Of a DNA stretch of 64,000 nucleotides, positions 35,641 to 49,606 are shown one piece after another. The position numbers were made by a program, and so were the translations under genes. Source of the stretch: Malurus cyaneus samueli (Eukaryota; Chordata; Aves; Passeriformes; Maluridae); NCBI GenBank assembly GCA_009741485.1, contig CM019236.1, positions 37,260,186 through 37,324,185 of the forward strand. The letters run 5' to 3'. The notes beneath the pieces were generated by a model. The model made no database searches, had not been told where the DNA came from, and was given only the letters and a program-made list of their open reading frames with translations. Numbering within the stretch: the first letter of the stretch is position 1; every line of letters starts with the position of its first letter.

Positions 35641-36960
35641 GCACACGAACGGCCATTCCTATCAACGCGGACCTCGTAAACAATCCATGATCGAGCATAG
35701 GGGCGCGACGTCATCAGGTAAAAAGGCCGATAGAAGACTACGGAAAACAAGCACATAAAAAGAAATCGATCCAGTATCGTGCTGCCTGCTGATCTCTGCG
35801 CGATCACAATAGACCTATGTGTTAACGGCTTTCTTTACGATCGTTTCTGATCCACATACATTCTCCAGCGCTCATCAGCCCTCCTATAATTCTCTTGGCG
35901 CGCCATTGTACTATAAACCATTCGCCTGTGCTCACATCAGAATCAAGATAATGACAACTCTCTATCTCCCTGCCTCAATATCCGCCTAGCATCTACAACT
36001 CGCCACTACATCCGATCGTCTCTTATCTCGCCCATACTCACAATAACTTCCTCTTTCCGCCCAGCCAGCATATCTAGCTGCAATCACTCGCCCATGCAGA
36101 TCTCATACGCTCAGCACTGGTATGATCGTGGGTTCCATATCATCTCCACACTCCGATTGGACACACACTACATACACGTGTCACAGACGCACAGTGAGCC
36201 ACTCAGTTGTCAACTTCTTTCTGCTCTGTGCTCAATTATCGCCCTTCAAACGCAAGAGACCGCATCGATAAGTCAACCGGTCACAGACCAGATCACGATC
36301 GAGCTGACTCTTCAGACCTCATCCTATCCTCAGCGCTCCTAACGCTCAGCCCTCGCTCGGCTCACACAGCACCTATCCCGCAGATAGCCTTCCGCGGCGA
36401 AATGATCCCGGATACTCAGCAACAACAACCAACTTAACTCCGACATATCCACGCACCTGGAACTGCACTCATCGCCCTACCAGTCGCGCCGAGTCCGGAT
36501 CACCTCTCAATCAGAAATCTCGATGCGTCAATCTCATTCGCTCACCTACCGCTCTCATAGCGCGCTCCATCGTACCATTCTTCCCACAACGTCCGCCTAC
36601 GATCTCGCGTATTTCGACGCGATCTCAGACATCCACGATCGAGCACTCTAGAACATACTTGATCCATCCGCACACGGGCCGTATCCACGGATCGTCCTAT
36701 CTCCTGCCTCCATACACCAATACGCAAATGCCCCAGCCTTCACTAGTATACAACTACCAGGTGGATTGCATACCCTAAGCATTGTATGGCCTGTCACTCC
36801 TATTACCTCATCTCTATCGACCTAAGACGTATCACACTTGAACCTTAACCTGTGAACACTCAACGCTATTCATTTATGTCCTGAAGCTTATCACAAACTT
36901 AAGACCTAGCAGCATCATATAACTATGATCTTCTCACATTAGTCCTGACTGAAATAACAC
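35640..36960. other. Anomalous C-rich, CpG-rich loop of the inverted repeat
   Basis: About 1.3 kb that resembles nothing else in the window. The plus strand is rich in C, A and T and poor in G, CpG is frequent (TCG, CGC and GATCG recur), and no repeat unit or long frame appears. It grades into normal sequence at about 36750-36990. It looks like very low-quality basecalls at the turn of a fold-back read. I recognise no gene, and the frames here (up to 114 codons) are noise. Confidence 0.7.
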
Positions 36961-37512
36961 CAAATCCTCCGTGTGTGTTGTTGAGAGAGAGATGCAGGAT
37001 GTTTACAGCACAAGGAATGACTTTTTAGTCAAAGAGAAGGAGGACAGGCAACAAACCAAACACATCTATTCCAGTCTGAGGCAACTCCAAAAAAATCAAA
37101 TTATTCCAGTGACAAAAGAAAACTCTACAGAGGCGGTAGGACAAGAAAGCATAAAGTAAGGCTCAAAGACAAGTTGTGGGAAGAAAAAAAAGCCGTAACA
37201 AGGTCTATGTAGAGCAGCAACTCTGATCTTCTGCCCTAACCCCGCCAGTTTCCATATACAAGTAATGTGACTGCTCATCTCATCTGTGACTGGCATAGTT
37301 TCATCAACTCATTGCCTGAAGAAAATGCTCAGCTTGTGATGCTCAGAACGTTCTCCTCTACACATCAGTGCAACTAACTTTAAACAGAAGAAACCAGGAA
37401 TGATTGGAGAATAAGACATTTCCTTCTGTCATGAAACACAAACAGCAACACCACCACCACAGATTCATTGTATTCAAGTCCTCAGTTTGGACCCTTTGGA
37501 CACTTGGAAAAC

Positions 37513-37605
37513 ATAATATATATATATATATATGTATGTATATATACATTGTGTGTGATATATATATATGTATGTATGTATATATAGTAATATATAATAT
37601 ATGGA
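37513..37605. repeat. (TA)n/(TATG)n microsatellite
   Basis: Alternating TA with TATGTATG interruptions. The left-arm equivalent is the TATATA-rich stretch at about 35255-35325. It lies near the inner end of the inverted repeat. Confidence 0.85.
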
Positions 37606-38090
37606 GAGAATTATATAACTATGAAATATTGGGTGTAACGTGGTAGAGATTGAAACAATTTATGTTTATACACTTCATTGTAGAGAGCAAACAGCAAAAC
37701 TCTGTGTGATCTTCACAGCAACTTTGGGCAGAAGGAATTTTTAACAGTTCACTTGGCTCCATAGCATACAATTTGCTTACACAACTCTTAAAAATTTGTC
37801 AATTCTCAAGTTAGAAATCAAAAAATATCATGGACTCTCCATTTAGTCCTCTGAGAAATACTGTCTTAAATTATACACTGTTCAAAAGATAGTCTACATG
37901 GTAGACTGCATATATGTGCCCTATAATTTGCTTTTTTATTTCAATCTTCCTGAAATTTGGTGTTACAGTGCTGGGGAAAAAAAATTGATGCAGTGCATTA
38001 CAAGTGCATAAAATACTTGTGTTTCAACATCTGGCAGAAAATAATCTTCATCAGATGCAGAGGTAGGGTTAGAGCTTAGCGCAACTTTAT

Positions 38091-38116
38091 CTGTGTGTGT
38101 GTGTGTGTATGTGTGT
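38091..38116 (+). repeat. (TG)n microsatellite
   Basis: A short TGTGTG run interrupted by one TATG. A CA-rich mirror is at 34686-34706 in the left arm. Confidence 0.8.
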
Positions 38117-38179
38117 AGTGGATACCTGTGAGTGAATTGATAGAGTTATATGAGACCATCTCTATGGATGACAGTAATA

Positions 38180-38203
38180 CAGAGTGTGGTTTTTCACACT
38201 CTG
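38180..38203. repeat. 9-bp perfect hairpin
   Basis: CAGAGTGTG (38180-38188) and CACACTCTG (38195-38203) are separated by six bases of G/T. A degraded mirror (AGTGTGAAAAAAC near 34606) occurs in the left arm. Confidence 0.6.
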
Positions 38204-41200
38204 AACTGTCTCCAGAACTGGTGTGTCTGGAAGTTCCTGCCAAGTGTTGTAGAAATGGCATCTGCAGAAATGGGAAAGTGTGCTATTTTAAAAATGTGTA
38301 TTGAATAATGGTTCCTCAGGCAATATTTACTTAATGATGACTTTTTTTATCCTACTGGCTTTTCTAAGATGTTTCTTTGGAAAATGCTTGATGTTTATTA
38401 TCATGGTTGCTTTCTGCTACTGATGAGAAGTACATTGTCTCATCCTACTTGGCAGCCACAGGATGCTCAGTCTTTACTGATTTCACTTACCCCAGAAGAC
38501 TTCACCTAATTAGAAACAGTCAAACAGAAAAGCAAAACTCGTCCTGCCTTTGCCTCCTCCTTTGTCTGTAGGGTGCTGCTTGCAGTGCAAAAGGCTTGAT
38601 CTCACTAGACAAAGATATTGCACTGCTCATTTGCTTCAACACACTTCAGTTTCTTTACAAAAGCAGCACAGGCAAGAATTGCTCTTCTTAGCTACAATTC
38701 ATCATTCCAAGAATCTCTCTATCAATAACATAGAGGTAGCTGTGGGATCTTCTGCAAGTAGATGAGAAAACCAGCCGTGGAGATGAGATGTCAACATAGA
38801 TGGCAGAAAAATAGTGGGAGAGCAGAACCACTGAGTTTTCATTATTGTTGGGGCTCTTTTTTGTCTCCTGTTCATTTTTTTCTCTCTGCATCTCTTCCCA
38901 TCCTCATTGAGCAAGTGAAAACTGTGCCACAGACAGGAGCTGTAGGTGCTCAGATGGGGAAACACCACAGTGCAGCTGTCAAGCACTGGTTTTCTCCCTG
39001 GCTTTCCCCCAGCAGAGGCTCTGGTTTGGTTTTCTTCTCTCCTATCAAACAGCTGCCTTCTAGGCGCAAATTGAAGATTTTTCCCCTGACTTGTGATAGC
39101 CAATGCCCTCAAAAGATATAGCAGGGAAATAGCCATGTGGATGGTGTGGTGCCCTAGGTCTTTTATTCTTTAGGGAGAAAAAACAACCAGAAGGTACTGA
39201 TGGTCTGACTAAGGGAGTGGAAGCAGAGCAAGTGTGAATCTCAGCATTTATTCTGCATTGCCTACCTGGCAAAACTCTTTCTCACACACTTTCAGCTCAG
39301 CCTACATAAGGATGCATGGTAAGACACTTCACTGTGATTTGTGTGAAACTTGAGTACTTTCTTCAATTTAAAAAGCTTTTTGAGAAATGTGAGGTAACCC
39401 TGGTGATTCCCAGAACTAGTGGGAGGGAGAAACAAAATGTAAACACAAGAAAACTAATGACAAGCAAGTTATTTATGCAGATACACAGCTACAGTTACAT
39501 AACTGAAGGGAAGGATAAGGTTGTTCAGGGACCTGAGGATAAACCTATTCCTTTATGATGTTCTCCTTTGCTTAGCATTCATAAAAAGCCACCCACAGCC
39601 CTACTATCTGTAGTCTTATCAAAAAAACCCTCACTGCATTCTGCAGCTGAACATCTGTGAATGTATCTTTGCTCTAGTATGTCAGAACAAGTAAACAGCA
39701 TCCTCTTGAATTTCTCTGCTTGAGAAGTACAGCAAAAAGTCAGCCAAGACCTAACTGGGCCATGGTGTTTCTAGACTGTTATTTTTTCCTTCAAGCCTGG
39801 AGTGAATTCAAGATGTGAAGCTACCTCTGAGCTGAATTGAATTACAAACCCAGTTGATGAATTCTTCTTGTCTTTCCAGTGTTCTTCATAAAGTGAATCG
39901 TTCAGGGCCTTTTCAAAGAACATACAAACAATTTATCTTAAAAAAAAACAAAAAAAAAAGAAAAGGAAAAACAGAAAAATAAATCAGTTTGAAAATTAGC
40001 TTTCATCTTCTGCCACTGAAGTCTGGGCAATGCTGCAGTGGCACATATGCTGATTTGTCAGCCCAAAAAATCTGTTTCTGCAACCAGGCTCTGTCTAGGA
40101 AAATATGTAGAAAAGAGTCCCGACAGCTGTGTGGGGTTTTACAGAGACACTAGTCCTGAATTATTTTCAGGATTGATTCCCTACTCCCTCACAGGTCTTA
40201 GTTAAGAAAGCATTGTTAGTTAATGTTCATGGAACAAGAAGGTATTCAGTCAATGGAGAATATTACCTTCAGTAGTGATACCATTACAGTGAGGTATTTA
40301 ATTATCTCTTTTTTGTTTTAATTATCTTCAGTCAAGATCTAGCTGGAAACATACAATGTGCATTAACACAATATCTAGAGTGGCTGCTCACCTCTGGTTT
40401 TCTCAAAGGATAGTGATAAGGTAAGGCTAACAGTTAATGAAATCAAATTTTACAGAGTGAGTGGTCTTGGTGATAAAGGCTGGGGGCAGGGGGAAGGAAC
40501 AACTTATTTTTGCTCGTTTTTGTTTTGAAAAATTTGAGGCATAAAAGAGCACAATGAAGGACTATGAACTGACTTGATGGGTGGAATAGTCAGAGGAAAC
40601 GTTAAAAAATCCCACATATTCTACTTAAGCCAGTTATCAGTCACTTCTAGCAACTCTGTCCTATGTCTGTCTTCCTTTTCACTCTGCATGAAGAGTCGTC
40701 AGCACACAACCCTGGTCATCTGAGGGAGGGTTAAGGAAAGACCACTGGCAGCAGAGGGGCCCGTGGACTGAGGAGATGAACTTCTACCTCACTGAGGTTA
40801 CTGCAGGAGAAGAAAACAATCTCAGAGGCACTGGGTTTGTACAGGATCATCAGACAGGTATAACATTTGCCTTGAGTCCAGGTGAAAAGGGCATCTTACA
40901 GCCAGAGCTAAAACATTCAGACATACCCATACTAGACATTCTGGTATCATTTAAAAACATGTTCATATTGATTCTGGTTTGAAAGCTAACAAGGAAAGCC
41001 AGACAGTTGTCTGAGTCAGAATTTTCTAAACTATTTCTTAAAGATTTTTTTTGATGACTCTTTGATTTAACGTTTTCAGTCCCCTTCAGATAAACAAGGC
41101 AACTGGAGACTTGCATACAGGGCAATAAGCAATATAGCTCTTAAAAGTAGCCAAATACAGAAAGAAGTATGGACTAGTTCCAGCTGGATTTTGCCACTGC

Positions 41201-42000
41201 TGCTTGGCTTGTCTTTCACCGAGAAGTAAATCAGAACAGGAGAAAACAGCTTTCTATATGATTTAGAAATCTTACTAGACAGGTCAACAAAGTCTAATCC
41301 AGTATTTGATTAGAGAATTCTGTTGTTTTAATTTTTATTACTGCTTCAAGGGGAGACTAGATTTTAGTCCTGTTATGATGGAGTATTTTAATTAAAATAA
41401 TCATAATATACTAAATACAGAACATCACTGAAGTACATTTTTACATCAATAGTTTACGCTTCTTTCTAGACACTTTAATTTATAATCTGTGAATGGCTTA
41501 GGACAGTACAAATTCAGTCCACTGAGCAGTAGCTGAAATAATGTGTGAGTAATATTTGAGTTATGGATATATTTTTTTCATGAAATCAAGGAAGAGAATA
41601 GCAGTTCCAGTATGGAGGCATTCTTGGGCATCCTCAACTTGCTACAATATATGTAGGGTACACATTCAACTGAGCTAACATAGCACCATTGCCTGCAAAA
41701 AAAAAAGAGGACAAAATCCAAGCTCATTTCCTAGGGAAAAGAAAAAGAAATGCAATTTAAAGTATTTACATTCAAATTTGACGGTGTACATATAGTCAAA
41801 ATTGTCACAAAATAAGGTTTTTTAGGTAAACTCTACACTGCTAGTATGTCAATTCTTTTGTATATTTCTTCACTTTTTTTCTCCCTTTCTTTCTTTCTGT
41901 CTTCATCATAGTATTTGGGGATTAATCTTTTGTAGGCAGATTGTTCTGAGTGTTCCAGATAGGAGCATCAGGAATGAGGGCCTCTAAAAATTTGCACTGA

Positions 42001-45000
42001 AATTTGCACCAAGGAAAGCCTTTTGTTCTGAAACCTGCAGCAAGGAAAGACATTGTAGCTGGAGAAGACTCCATTCATCCTGGCAAAACACTTAAACACA
42101 ACTTTTGCTTTGAGCAGTTGTTTGTTCAGCCACAAAGTCCTTAAAAAAGAAGTCAGCAGGGGGAGAGGAAACAGCCAACACTGGATTGCAGTGTGTGCTC
42201 AAGTGTCTGCCCTTCATGCAAATGGGAGGGCATTATCAGAGTGCAGGAGAGCAGAAGTCAACCCAGGTACACATCATCAGGACAGCATCTGAACAAAGGG
42301 CTTTCATCATCACCTTTCCAGCCACGGGGGCAAAGGCCAAACTTCTGCATTCAATCATGGATGTGGTCAGTGATGAGTTGTTTGTAGGCCAGTGTGTAAA
42401 ATAGCTCACTTGGCTAATATCCAAGTCTGACTTTGAGCGATGGAGCTCAGGGAGAGAGGAATCTGCAGGCAGAGCACATTGACAAGCAAATGGTGAGGCT
42501 TGGCTTGAGCTTAGGCAGCCACGTTCCAGCATAGCTGTAAGCTACAATAGGCACCATCATGACTATTTCAGGTGAGCCCACTTTTCTGGTAATGCATGAC
42601 CACACATCAAGAGACGTCCTGCTCTAAGAGCAGAGGAAGACTCTGGTGTCAAGGATGAGAAGTGATAGTATGAACATTGTGTCAGTCACTCATTGTGCTC
42701 TTCCACAAGCCTAGAGACAAAGTCTAGTAAAATCCCTGTGGATGCTTTCATATGGAGCAAGAGGAAATTGCATAAACTTATGCATAGCTGCTCATGAGAC
42801 ACGCTAGAGAAGCAGTATTCAGCCCTCAACACTGCAGCTGCTGCATTACTTATGGCCTTGTCATGGAGCCATCAAGACACTGCTGAGACGTTAAACAGTT
42901 TCCTAAAGTATCTTGTTCCATGCTGGCCACTAACTAAATCAGTTTCATCTCATAGACAGATGAATGTCCTCTTGCACACATTCACTTTCAGTGGCAAATC
43001 AACAACCAATGCAGAAGTCATTTGCCTTCTGCTGTGCTGTCCTGAGGCTTGGGGCATACATTTAGGATGCCTCACAGGCTGTGGTTGATCAAAGAAGGAG
43101 AGATAAAGAAACTGCTGTACTGATAGTGAGAAGATTCAAATCAAGGTCTTGGTGGCCAGAAAGGTTCTATAAAAGACCTGGTATAGTGTGTCTGCCACAG
43201 TGATTAAGCAATTATTAAAACATTTGAAATTATAATGTAAATCTGACTGCAATTGCCAGCATCCTTGGGATCAACAGGCTGAGAATGTTTCAACTGAATC
43301 TCAGAGACAGCCAAGGCAATGTGCATTTCACTGATTTACATCACGTGTGTTCGTATTCCCCAAACTAGGTAACCCTTGTATTTATCTTAACTGGCAGAAA
43401 TAGGAAAAAAGATACATTATGATTTCCCATGGCTAATTGTGGTATTGAAGAGCGTAGCCTGTTTGTCCATAGTCATTCATTTGTATTCAGTGGCCACAAC
43501 AGCACACAACTGCTTTTTATTCCTTCAGTCTTTCTGTTTGTAAAGCAGGAATAACAGCATATGTGAGTCACCACTACACTTACACCGAAAAGCACATGCC
43601 CTCATTTTCTTCTTACCTGATTTTCAGGAAAATGAACTTTAGACCCGTATTTGATTGTCTCAACAGCCTCTCTTCTCTTCTGCAAGCAGCTTTTATTTAA
43701 CCTTCTCTCACATGATCTGTTAATGAAGCCCAGCCTGTAACTTTTAAGTTTAAAAATAATTGCTCACTTCACTCACAGTCTCAAACCTTATAATGGGAAA
43801 TGCTTTCCAGCATGTCAGCTTGCCCTTTAGACATTACTGCTCCAAGAACCACAGGAGTCAGACAGATTTGTCTTTCATGCTATGCAACTGTTTACAATGG
43901 CTTGCAGAAGCACAAATATCTCGGTCAAACAGAAGAAGATTTATACTTCTGTGAACTTTATTAATGTTTCCATCTCAAAACAGAAATGTTGGATCATTGT
44001 TTAAACCAAAATGTGATTTCAAATATTAAACAGTACATGAAACCTCCTTACGCCTTCTTTGAAATCTGTTAAAATGCCTTCACTTTGATCTGTAGAGTAG
44101 AGATGGGCAGCAAAAAATTAATCTTGGTCAGAGGAACTTTACCGTACAGACAGGATTTACAATTTCCAACTTGTTAATAAAGTTTTAAATTAGGAGAGTT
44201 AGCAAATGGTAAGTACTTCTGAGTAATTTTTTTTAAATGTACTTCATAGTATAAGGAGGAAAAAACACCAATAACCTATAAATTTTAGGAAATATCAATA
44301 CAATTATTCTATATTTGTGAACTTCTGCAACAATAACTCAAGATTATACTTCCCTGCATACTCCCTCTTTTTCACCAGTTAGTTTTCAAAAAAATCACAA
44401 ATCTCTCAAAACACAAATCTCTCCTACTACCTGCCAGAAAACAGGAGGAGACACTGAGTAATGAATGACAAATCAATCAAATTGAAGTTTAAAATTTTAA
44501 GCATGTGAGTTACACAATGTGAGTTACATGCTCAATGCTTCAAAGCTAACTTCAGACATGACTCTATGAAAAAAAATCACTATAATAAAATTTAAGGTAA
44601 AAGAAAAAAGAAACAAAAAGAACTCTTTCTTTTCCCAGAGATACAAAAAGCCCCCAACTCTTCACCAAAAAAAAATCCCAGGAACAGAAACTCTAACCTT
44701 GTGAGAAAACCTAAACCCGAAGTAATAGAAGACCCCCACCCGGTCTTTCTTGCAAAGCAAGCAATCTCTTGCATCATTTCCCAACTCCTCTGACCAGGTA
44801 AGACATTGAGATGCAAACGACGCCGTCTCTGACTTGTTGGCCAGCAGAGAAGCTGGAATGCGGTTTGTTATCTAGCACTTGGGTGAGGAAATGGTGATAC
44901 TGGTAGATCACAAGACCGCTGAAAACAAAGAAATGTTTCAGGAGGATTGTGTCACTGTTTCTTAGCCGTCTCCCACGTCTTCAGAACACTCACAGAACCC

Positions 45001-48000
45001 TATCTGTGTTACCTTGAAGCAAATGGTGCTTCCTTTTCTAACCTAATAATGATTCAACTAACCTCATTATGGGTGCTCCAGCTGAAGCAAAATTTGAATC
45101 GGATATTTCACTAGGGAGAATCTGAAACAAAGATTATCTAGAGGGTACCTATGAACGAACATTAATCCCAGAGGGACTTTTATAAACTCCAGAGCCACCT
45201 CAGATCTGTGGTGAGGGGAAGAAAGATGGTTATTTTCATGGAGCTGAACTGAAGAAGATAAACCACTCATTTGGTAGCCTTTTCCTCAGATATGTTCAAA
45301 TCAATTTAGGTAAAAAAACCCTGCAGTTCCTAAAAGTTTTCTGAGCATGCAATAAAATAAGTATTAAAGCAAGAAGCATAGGGATATCCCTACTACAATT
45401 GTCTTCTCACATCCTCCCAGCCTTCTGAAGAAGTCACTCTGGTTTCAGAAATTTGCCATGCTTTTTTTCTTGCAAGAAGAATCTTTACCATAAGGTAGAA
45501 GAAAATCGTGATTATTTTTTAAAGAAACGTTGAGCAATTTTTAAACACATTTTTTAAAGACAAAACGTTACTGGAATTTCTAACACACAAATCAGACTCT
45601 GGGATGTAAAATCAACAGTTTTCTCTGCAATATAACTGTGATCTTCTAAATCTGATAAAAATTGGTTGAACAGAAAGTAATATAAGCTTTGATTTTTTTT
45701 TTTTGTAGTGTCCAGTGGAAGTTGGTTAGTGAGAGCTTACTATAAAATACAGTCAGTCATTTGCATTTTAGGCTAGATAACACTATTAGATACATCTTGA
45801 CTAAGACCATGTCCCTGCAGAAGTTTGTTCTTAAGCCATAGTGTAGAAGGGTGAAATGAAAGAAACCAGATTTAAGCTATAGGACTTTAACCTCTGTATA
45901 AACAAACATGCTCGCAGTCATGGCTTTTTAAGTAAGCCAGTTCAATATTTTTATTTGAGGAATAAAAATCCTGAATTTAGTCTCAATAGTAATCCGCAAA
46001 AATCCATCCAGCATTTTGACTAAATAAAATGTCCTCCGTTTGCTGTTTAGATAAAATGGCATACAAACAAACCACTTATTTTTACTGAGTAAAGATTACC
46101 TTGAGACTGCTGGTCTGGGGGAGCTGCTTGTGCAGAGTCTTGTCACAGATGAGTGTGACATAGCCTATTCTGTTTACATTGCTCAGGTGTTTTTCACATA
46201 TTGCCAGCCTCCTGCAGCTTGGCAAGTCAATTGCCATTACAAAGGAGCTTAGCTTTTCTGATTACTGGGTGGTCTTCTGGCAGATGCAGATTGGTCCCTT
46301 CCTCTGTGCATTTTTACCAAGAGAACAAAGGGCAAGCAATAAGTAGATTGGTTCTGAAGGGGGAGCACTGTGCTACATCCTTGTGATGTGCAGCAGCACA
46401 TGTCATGCTGACAAAATGTGTCCCTGGAGCGTCAATGCTGAATTGACTTCTTCAGGTTCAGAGGCAACACACCGCCATGCAAGCTCTTGGCACTATTTAA
46501 AAATGCAGAGCCTACATTATCTGGTAACTTTTAGGGCCTGATAGCTACAGGGCAGTTGGCAAACTTTTGGCTGTTGCAATGGTGACATGACTAGTTATTC
46601 TGCGTCTTAGAAGAGTGGTATGCCTTTGGCAAAATAGCTGGAGTTTTGCATACGTAGAGTTCCTCAAAAGCTGGGTGGTTTTTTTTTCAAAACAATTTAG
46701 AAATTACCCTCTGAAACTGAGAGATTTAAAGTAATGGACAGGAGCCTCCCTTCAAAGTTTTGGTCTTTAGATTACTGCAGGCAGTACTCTGACTACTGTG
46801 ACTAGCATGGCTAGCTAGGCTTCCTCTGGACTGGATGGCATGGCATCAGTTGAGCTTTTAAGCAGAGGAATTGAAGGAGATCTTGATTTCACCCCTTCTC
46901 TCTGCTAACCACTGCTCAGTCCCCATTGTTTTCAATACAGCAAAGGCTGCTATGGCTATGTGACAGCAGCATATTGTCACAAGGTTGCACAGTTTAATGG
47001 GAAATTACTTCTACCAGTATCTGCCCAGTTATTACCTGTAACTGCTGCCACTGACCCCCTGCTCACTCCAGCAGACCATCACCACACTGGGCTTACAGTT
47101 TGGCTGGTGAACACATCGTGATGCACAGGCAGGAGCAGCAGGGACAGTGACAGAGATGCCAAATAGCTGTGTAATGTGGTGATTTTACCTTGCCTGGAAT
47201 AATGAACAAGCTACAGCATGGCTGGTAGTCTTCATGTTGATACCATATAATAGAATTTGCAGAGAGGAACTGTGCATCCAGGAGTTGGAGGTAGTCCTAG
47301 ACCAGGTTCCTATCACAGGTTTCTAAGTGGCACTCCTGTGATGACCAAGTTCTGACCATAGCTGTTGCTACGCTGATTGCCCTTGCATATGCTCATTTTT
47401 TTGCACTTGGGCTCTCAAACTTCCTTAGCAAAATACCTAGGGAATTGATATATTCACACAAGTTATGACTCAGTACAAGCCTAAGTCAACATGCTGAAGG
47501 GGAAAGTATTCATGTTTCCTTCAAAGATTTCAGCAAATACTCAGATAAGATTTCCCTATGTACAGTTGTTAAATAAACTTGGATGAATTTACCTTCATAG
47601 TAAAAAGGGTATTTGACTCCTCTGTGTGCATGTGTGTGTACATGCACCGAGAGTGTTCAGGAGGAGAGATAGCACAGTGGTATCATGTGTCAGCTGACTG
47701 CATGGTAATTTCCCCAAAGAGAAAGGACCTCATATCATCCAGAAAGCATCAGTTTGTCTTGGTGCATCTCAGGGCACATTACAGAACAGCAGACATGTGA
47801 TGTGTGGTGCAAGACCTTCTGTAATTTAGACATTGCCTCCTGTCACGCCAGCTAAACATCTTGTCCTTTAAGAAAATAACTTTTCGTACAGTTCATTGAT
47901 ATTTACTTGTAGCTTTTCAATGCTCAGTTGATATTAGACACAATTGCACAAACAAAGCTAAACAGGATTGAGAAATCTGATTGCACAGAAAATGTCAGAA

Positions 48001-48740
48001 AAAAAGCTGTTAAGTAAAAAAAATTCAAATGCCACACATCTCAAAATAACCCAAAACCCGAGACCAAAAAAAAAAAAAAACCGCTATTATAAGTTAATCA
48101 AACCAAATGAAGTTCATCTAATTCTCCTGAGACATTTAAATGTATATGGAATATGAAGTGAAAAGTTTCATGCTGGAAAGATAAAAATGCATAAGGGACT
48201 TACACAAGTACTTGAAAAAGACAAGACAATCCCTCCAACATATCTTCATGTATTTGCCTCTGTGGGTTTTCCTTGGGCCAAAGAGTGCTCCTGACATTAT
48301 TTGGGTAAGGAAACATGTATTGCTGGTTTTAGCAACACAGTTTCTTAAGGCACAAAAAAAGTGAGAAGTACATATATGATTTCTTCCTTTTCACTGTTGT
48401 GTAATCGTCTGCAAACCCTGATTTTTACACTAAATAATGCTCTCAAGTTTATAAGCAAAAGCCACCAGCAATGCTTGCTCTACAAGGGTTTAAGGGCGAA
48501 CTTCGCACAGCTTGCAGTTATGCTACTACTGTAGACATGTTCCCTGCTAAAAAGTTTGTCTGCTACTGTTTAGATGAAAACCAAGTCCACGTGTAAACCC
48601 TCTAGTACCTCATCTCTAATGCAAATCTCTGGTGTTGTAAGTGTTTTCCAGTAGTATAACTGCACCACATCTACATAAACACTAGCCACACTGGTGTTAG
48701 AAATACCTTACGGAGCTTTGGGTCCAACGCAGGGGAGAAA
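42001..48740. other. Intergenic region, no gene recognised
   Basis: About 6.7 kb of noncoding sequence with short A or T homopolymers (for example around 45690 and 48065). The longest frames (98 codons on the minus strand at 42236-42532) show no recognisable domain. No RNA gene or classified mobile element is seen. Confidence 0.65.
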
Positions 48741-48744
48741 AAAA

Positions 48745-48860
48745 GGAAACAAACAAAAATCCACAAGCAGAAACAAACAAACAAAAACAACAAACAAAGA
48801 CAAACAAACAAACAAACAAAAAAAAAAAAACAAAAAAAAACAAAACAAAACCAAACATCA
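48745..48860. repeat. (CAAA)n / A-rich simple repeat
   Basis: Repeated AAAC/CAAA units and long A runs on the plus strand make low-complexity frames on both strands. It sits about 0.5 kb upstream of the CTSL CpG island. Confidence 0.85.
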
Positions 48861-49539
48861 TGGGCCAAATAAACAAGCAAAAAACAACAAAGCAGTTTTC
48901 AGATGTTAAAACATGGGGGAATAAAAGGACTTTCCTGGAAATGCTTCTGGCAGCAGTATCACCGCCATGCCGCTGTGCCCAGTGGGAGATTCTCCCTCAC
49001 ACCTGCCTGATGCCAACCTCATGGAAGTGTTCAACAAAACCCCTGGTAGAGCTGGAAAGGCAGCAGCTCTCCCAGGCAGGAGGAGCGAGCTCGAGGTGCC
49101 GGGGGTACCCAGGGCTAGATTCCACCGGGGCAGTACGGGAGCCACCCCAACAATGTGACCCGAGCAGGAGCCACCACCGGGAGCACAGGGGCTGGGATTG
49201 CCAACACTCGCCATTCCAGTCTCTTTGCCTCCAGACTTTGTTTTCCCTTCTGCCACCTGCCCACTTTAAATCTCTTCGGGTTAAATTCCACCAGGCTTAG
49301 CGTCCTGCCACTATCTGCAGCCCGACAGTGCTCGAGTAAATACTTGGACAAACATTGCCCAACGTAGCGGCTCGGCGGGGCAGAATTGCCGCCAGGGCGC
49401 CCCGCATCCTCGTCGGGGCTCCGCCGGTCCCGGGGGCGATGAAGGGGAGCCCACGGCAGACCCCGCCCCGGGCCCGGCGGGAGGCGCGGCCGGCCCGGCC
49501 GATGACGCGGCGGGCGGGCACGACCGTGGCCGGGGATAA

Positions 49540-49606
49540 GAGCGGCCGCGGAGGCCGAGCGCCGTCGGGCCCGGGAGACAGAGAGCAGCGGAGACCCTCG
49601 AGGGAG
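49540..49606 (+). other. CTSL: CTSL 5' untranslated first exon (start approximate)
   Basis: A noncoding first exon is inferred from the donor AGGGAG|GTGAGC at 49607 and the acceptor CCGTCCTTGGCAG ending at 49916, ten bases before the start codon. Mammalian CTSL also has a noncoding first exon. The 5' end is a guess. Confidence 0.5.

Larger units (their letters stand above)
37200..42000 (+). repeat. Large inverted repeat, right arm (clean copy)
   Basis: This is the clean-looking partner of 30660-35640. It has normal AT-rich, CpG-poor composition and intact microsatellites (TA/TATG at 37513-37605, TG at 38091-38116, an A-rich tract at about 39940-39985), each with a degraded mirror in the left arm. 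I see no gene in it, so it is ordinary intergenic sequence. Confidence 0.85.
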
